Below, one piece after another: positions 62,301-64,000 of a DNA stretch of 64,000 nt (position 1 is the stretch's first letter; the number at the start of each line of letters is the position of its first letter). The translations under genes were made by a program, and so were the position numbers. Where the stretch lies: positions 62,001 to 126,000 of the forward strand of contig NZ_JAPMLM010000057.1 in assembly GCF_026410195.1 (NCBI RefSeq), in the 5' to 3' direction. The stretch is from Xanthomarina sp. F2636L (GTDB lineage Bacteria > Bacteroidota > Bacteroidia > Flavobacteriales > Flavobacteriaceae). The notes below the pieces were generated by a model. The model saw nothing but the letters and a program-made list of their open reading frames with translations. It did no database searches and was not told the DNA's origin.

Positions 62301-64000
62301 AGAATAGCATTCATTGTAATACTTGTGCTTGTAGAACAAACCGATTGGTTGTTACCAACATCTACCGTTGGTTGCGGATTAATAGTCACTAGCATAGAAT
62401 CTGAAACAGGGTTACAAATACCTGTTGGGTTATTTGTTGTATATGTTAATAGAACTGAACCGTTATTTATATCAGCAACACTAGGTGTATAGATGTTTCC
62501 GGCAAAAGTACCACTACCACTTGTATTCCATGAAGCAGATGTGGCAGAACCACCAAAACTAGCCGTCAAGCTTACAGTATCACCTTCGCAGATTGTTTGA
62601 TCTGTTCCAGCATCAACTGTTGCTCCTTGATCGATTGTAATTTCTACAGTATCTATAGCTGAATTACAAGGACCAGCAGGATTGTTACTGGTATAAGTTA
62701 AAACAACCGTTCCTGTTTCTCCAACACCTGGTGTATACGTGGCATTTGGATCATTGCTACTAAACGTACCAATACCACCAGACCATATACCAGAAGTTGT
62801 AGAACCACCAAGACTCGCTGTCATGGTAACTGTGTCGCTGTTACAAATAGTTTGATCTACACCAGCGTAAATTGTTGGTGCTTGATTAATTGTAACAATC
62901 ATATCATCGCTAACGCCAGGGCATATACCATCACTAGGTGTGTTTGTATAAGTTAACGTAATTGGACTGTTAAATATATCTGCCGCGTGAGGTGTATACG
63001 TATTTCCACTAAAAGTTCCATTACCAGAGGTCGTCCATGTACCCACGTAATTTGTACCACCAATTGTTGCAGCACTTAAATCTACAGTATCTCCTTCACA
63101 GATAGTGACATCTGCAGGAGCTGTGACTGTTGGAGGTTCGTTAATGGTTACAGAACTATTAATATTTTCAGGACAATTAGGCGCATTGGTATATTCAATA
63201 CTTGTTAATGTATACGTTCCAGCTCCTAACCCTGTAAATGTTACAGTTCCACTAGCATCAATTGGAAAAGTTCCAGCTGGTGTGCCATTAAAGTTATACG
63301 AAACAGTCGTGTTAGGTGTTCCTGTAACAACAACATCTTCGCCTTCACAAATTGGGGAAGGGCTTGTTATTGATGCTGTTGGATCTGGATAAATTGTTAG
63401 TGTTAACTGTTCGGTTACTCCCTCTGAACAAAGAAGACTAAAAAAATATGCCGTTAAAGTAATATTTACAGTTGTTATTTCTGTAACAGGAGGATGCGTA
63501 TATTGAATATTTAAACCATTGTTTGTACTATTTGAAAACGTTCCAGGAGCTCCATTATCACCCCATTCTAAATACACTTCATTTATTAATAAATCGCTAT
63601 CAACAATAGATCCTTGTAAATCAATAGTTTCGTTATTACAGGCAAATTCATCATTACCTGCATCTAGTTCAAGAGATTGAATTGGGTTTATTCTAACTCT
63701 TTTGCTTCTCCAATTACTAGTATCACATGGGTTAACTGCTCTTACTCTTATACTACCACTTCCATCATATGTATTACTAAATTGAACTGTAATCTCATTT
63801 GTTCCTGCTCCACTAATAATGGTACAGCCAGCTGGAACTTGCCATTCATAATATTGAGCATTTGGATTATTATGAACATAATAAGTTTCTACAGTAGGTA
63901 AACAAATATATGATTCACCTACAATCCAATATGTACACCCAAAAAGACAAAATCTGTCTCCCCATGGAGTTCCCAAGTCAGGGTTATTATATACAGTTAT
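59375..64000 (-). CDS. Giant multi-domain surface protein (PKD-like repeats, LamG domain, T9SS sorting domain), 5' end outside window
   Basis: The open frame continues to the window edge, so the TTG at 63976 is not a true start and the gene is partial at its 5' end. Visible parts, in order: Ig/PKD-like repeats of about 90 residues, at least five (DAGTDQTICEGDTVSLTA, then SGTFAGNIYTPSVADIN and GSVLLTYTTNNP); a LamG/ConA-like domain (DGTDDSVNFANNYNLPANFS, then RWYHIAVTYNGTNYTLYVDG); a region with FTMKGSGVGDP and NQALVGNPYPSAID; a domain shared with the 58093-58902 gene; and a C-terminal type A sorting domain (SDNRLINRKVIIMQN). It should be secreted by T9SS as an adhesin or glycan-binding surface protein. 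Confidence 0.9.
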   Translation of the reverse strand: MTVYNNPDLGTPWGDRFCLFGCTYWIVGESYICLPTVETYYVHNNPNAQYYEWQVPAGCTIISGAGTNEITVQFSNTYDGSGSIRVRAVNPCDTSNWRSKRVRINPIQSLELDAGNDEFACNNETIDLQGSIVDSDLLINEVYLEWGDNGAPGTFSNSTNNGLNIQYTHPPVTEITTVNITLTAYFFSLLCSEGVTEQLTLTIYPDPTASITSPSPICEGEDVVVTGTPNTTVSYNFNGTPAGTFPIDASGTVTFTGLGAGTYTLTSIEYTNAPNCPENINSSVTINEPPTVTAPADVTICEGDTVDLSAATIGGTNYVGTWTTSGNGTFSGNTYTPHAADIFNSPITLTYTNTPSDGICPGVSDDMIVTINQAPTIYAGVDQTICNSDTVTMTASLGGSTTSGIWSGGIGTFSSNDPNATYTPGVGETGTVVLTYTSNNPAGPCNSAIDTVEITIDQGATVDAGTDQTICEGDTVSLTASFGGSATSASWNTSGSGTFAGNIYTPSVADINNGSVLLTYTTNNPTGICNPVSDSMLVTINPQPTVDVGNNQSVCSTSTSITMNAILSVGATATWTTNGDGGFNNNNTNAVYTFGTNDIANGSVTLTYTTNDPAGPCIAADDSFTVNIVPFITANPTYTFATSNGDCSDTVINLSAAGTGLWSAVSVPPGSPFTFSSTTNPNATFTGESGTEYNLTWNVDNAAPCADDTATINVVFTDCGNQIDFDGTDDSVNFANNYNLPANFSIEAWIKPNVINGNIQTILSKREATNFATGYDLRLVNNNIIFRANGSGISTGGITADRWYHIAVTYNGTNYTLYVDGIQRNASAGPIPTANNFNMLLGAMSRTNNTPTNYFNGWMDEVRIWNTNLTTAQIRQMMNQEIEPNGTLVRGSIIPRNISGLTWSNLIAYYQMNQGSADIAGGNLNPNAGIPGVLRNMNSLQAETAPLPYVTAQDGPWNTPATWLNNNVQLLPNSAGINWNIVRTEHNVTSGNRATTLLGLIVDSNRYTINNDQVIRVNNYLRIDGVLDLEGESQLLQPTGSMVDYAGIGALHRDQQGTSNLYNYNYWSSPVSTDGNTYQIGAIHDGANPVGWTTNNDATGSTNPVTLSSRWLYLYENHPTGDYASWNDINETYPVPVGLGFTMKGSGVGDPIADLQNYTFVGKPNNGTITTPVTGTNQALVGNPYPSAIDGYQFIIDNGPTGTASITGPLYFWEHSKTNGSHITTAYEGGYATYSLSGGVAATSPPVGLGGIGMVGKIPGQYVPIGQGFYVTGDADGGMIEFNNNQRAFIKEAPGTSVFLRTGDEETVDLIKRVRLNFTSPEGAIRPLLLAFTPDNEATEGFDYGYDAKNSDVFPSDMSFMIEDEKYVIQGVGQFNVDNMYPVTLDLGTSGTIEIALTELENFEDDIDVFVYDSLLGTYHRINTVNYQIALDAGSHANRYFIAFKEDATLNTVDEEFSNVIVNYLNATNEIYINVPTSLDIKQVYLVNMLGQTVKSWNATNAPLAHECRLPVKNVSEGNYVIKVRTSDNRLINRKVIIMQN

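Noticed and set aside
62238-63901. Plus-strand frames opposite the giant T9SS-type gene
   Set aside because: Shadow frames over PKD-like repeats; the minus strand has continuous domain structure and a terminator.

Overview
The window is A+T-rich DNA from a member of the Bacteroidota, most likely a marine-type Flavobacteriaceae. Supporting evidence: TAnnTTTG -7 boxes and almost no Shine-Dalgarno sequences, a type IX secretion (T9SS) sorting domain, BspA/DUF285 lipoprotein repeats, DUF6266 and HYC_CC_PP family proteins, and Bacteroidota-style mobile-element genes (BT4734-type and PriCT_2/DUF3987 proteins).

Layout. (1) 1-2354: chromosome, with a TlpA/DUF4369 thioredoxin lipoprotein (partial) and mnmE. 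(2) 2339-24533: a genomic island of about 22.2 kb inserted into the last codons of mnmE. Its left end supplies a new Cys-Ile-Gly-Lys-stop, and the displaced native Cys-Ile-Gly-Lys-stop survives at 24526-24540, so a 9-bp core (TTGCATCGG) flanks the island. The island holds a tyrosine integrase with a zinc-ribbon/HTH partner, an HTH-HTH-primase-like-DUF3987 replication/maintenance operon, an XRE regulator coupled to a prokaryotic Argonaute whose PIWI catalytic residues look lost, and a cobalt/zinc/cadmium-type efflux module (HYC_CC_PP protein, RND pump fused to a TolC-like protein, adaptor, PII-like protein, Fur-family regulator, DUF3703 protein, P-type ATPase). It also has a complete IS256-family element with 8-bp target duplication, a palindrome-rich non-coding stretch, and DUF6943/DUF6266-type genes. 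I see no relaxase or conjugation genes. (3) 24541-29459: chromosome with a DUF285-repeat lipoprotein, an M24 peptidase and a tRNA-dihydrouridine synthase, all on the minus strand. (4) 29460-40588: a second, copper/silver-type efflux cluster (HYC_CC_PP protein, CusA-type RND, TolC-type protein, CopA ATPase with duplicated HMA domains, DUF305 protein, CusB-type adaptor, HMA lipoprotein), closed by a strong terminator. (5) 40829-59374: a diheme cytochrome c; a three-gene operon (HD + Pycsar-effector-type membrane protein, GAF protein, metallophosphoesterase/outer-membrane barrel fusion); then a serine hydrolase, lipocalin-like lipoprotein, YoaK-family protein, FUSC transporter, SDR, baeRF-type protein, dicarboxylate symporter and a T9SS-type secreted protein. 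(6) 59041-59146: an 11-bp tandem repeat. (7) 59375-64000: the 3' part of a giant multi-domain T9SS adhesin-like protein that runs off the window.

How parts work together. Both metal modules should move metal from cytoplasm to periplasm (P-type ATPases) and from periplasm to outside (RND + adaptor + outer-membrane factor). In both, the HYC_CC_PP gene is separated from the RND gene by about 110-130 nt that can fold into a closing stem with three internal hairpins, a parallel that may mark an undescribed cis-regulatory RNA. The Argonaute is the likeliest defence gene of the island. Its lack of a recognisable effector partner and its regulator-plus-direct-repeat arrangement make it the most interesting single locus here.
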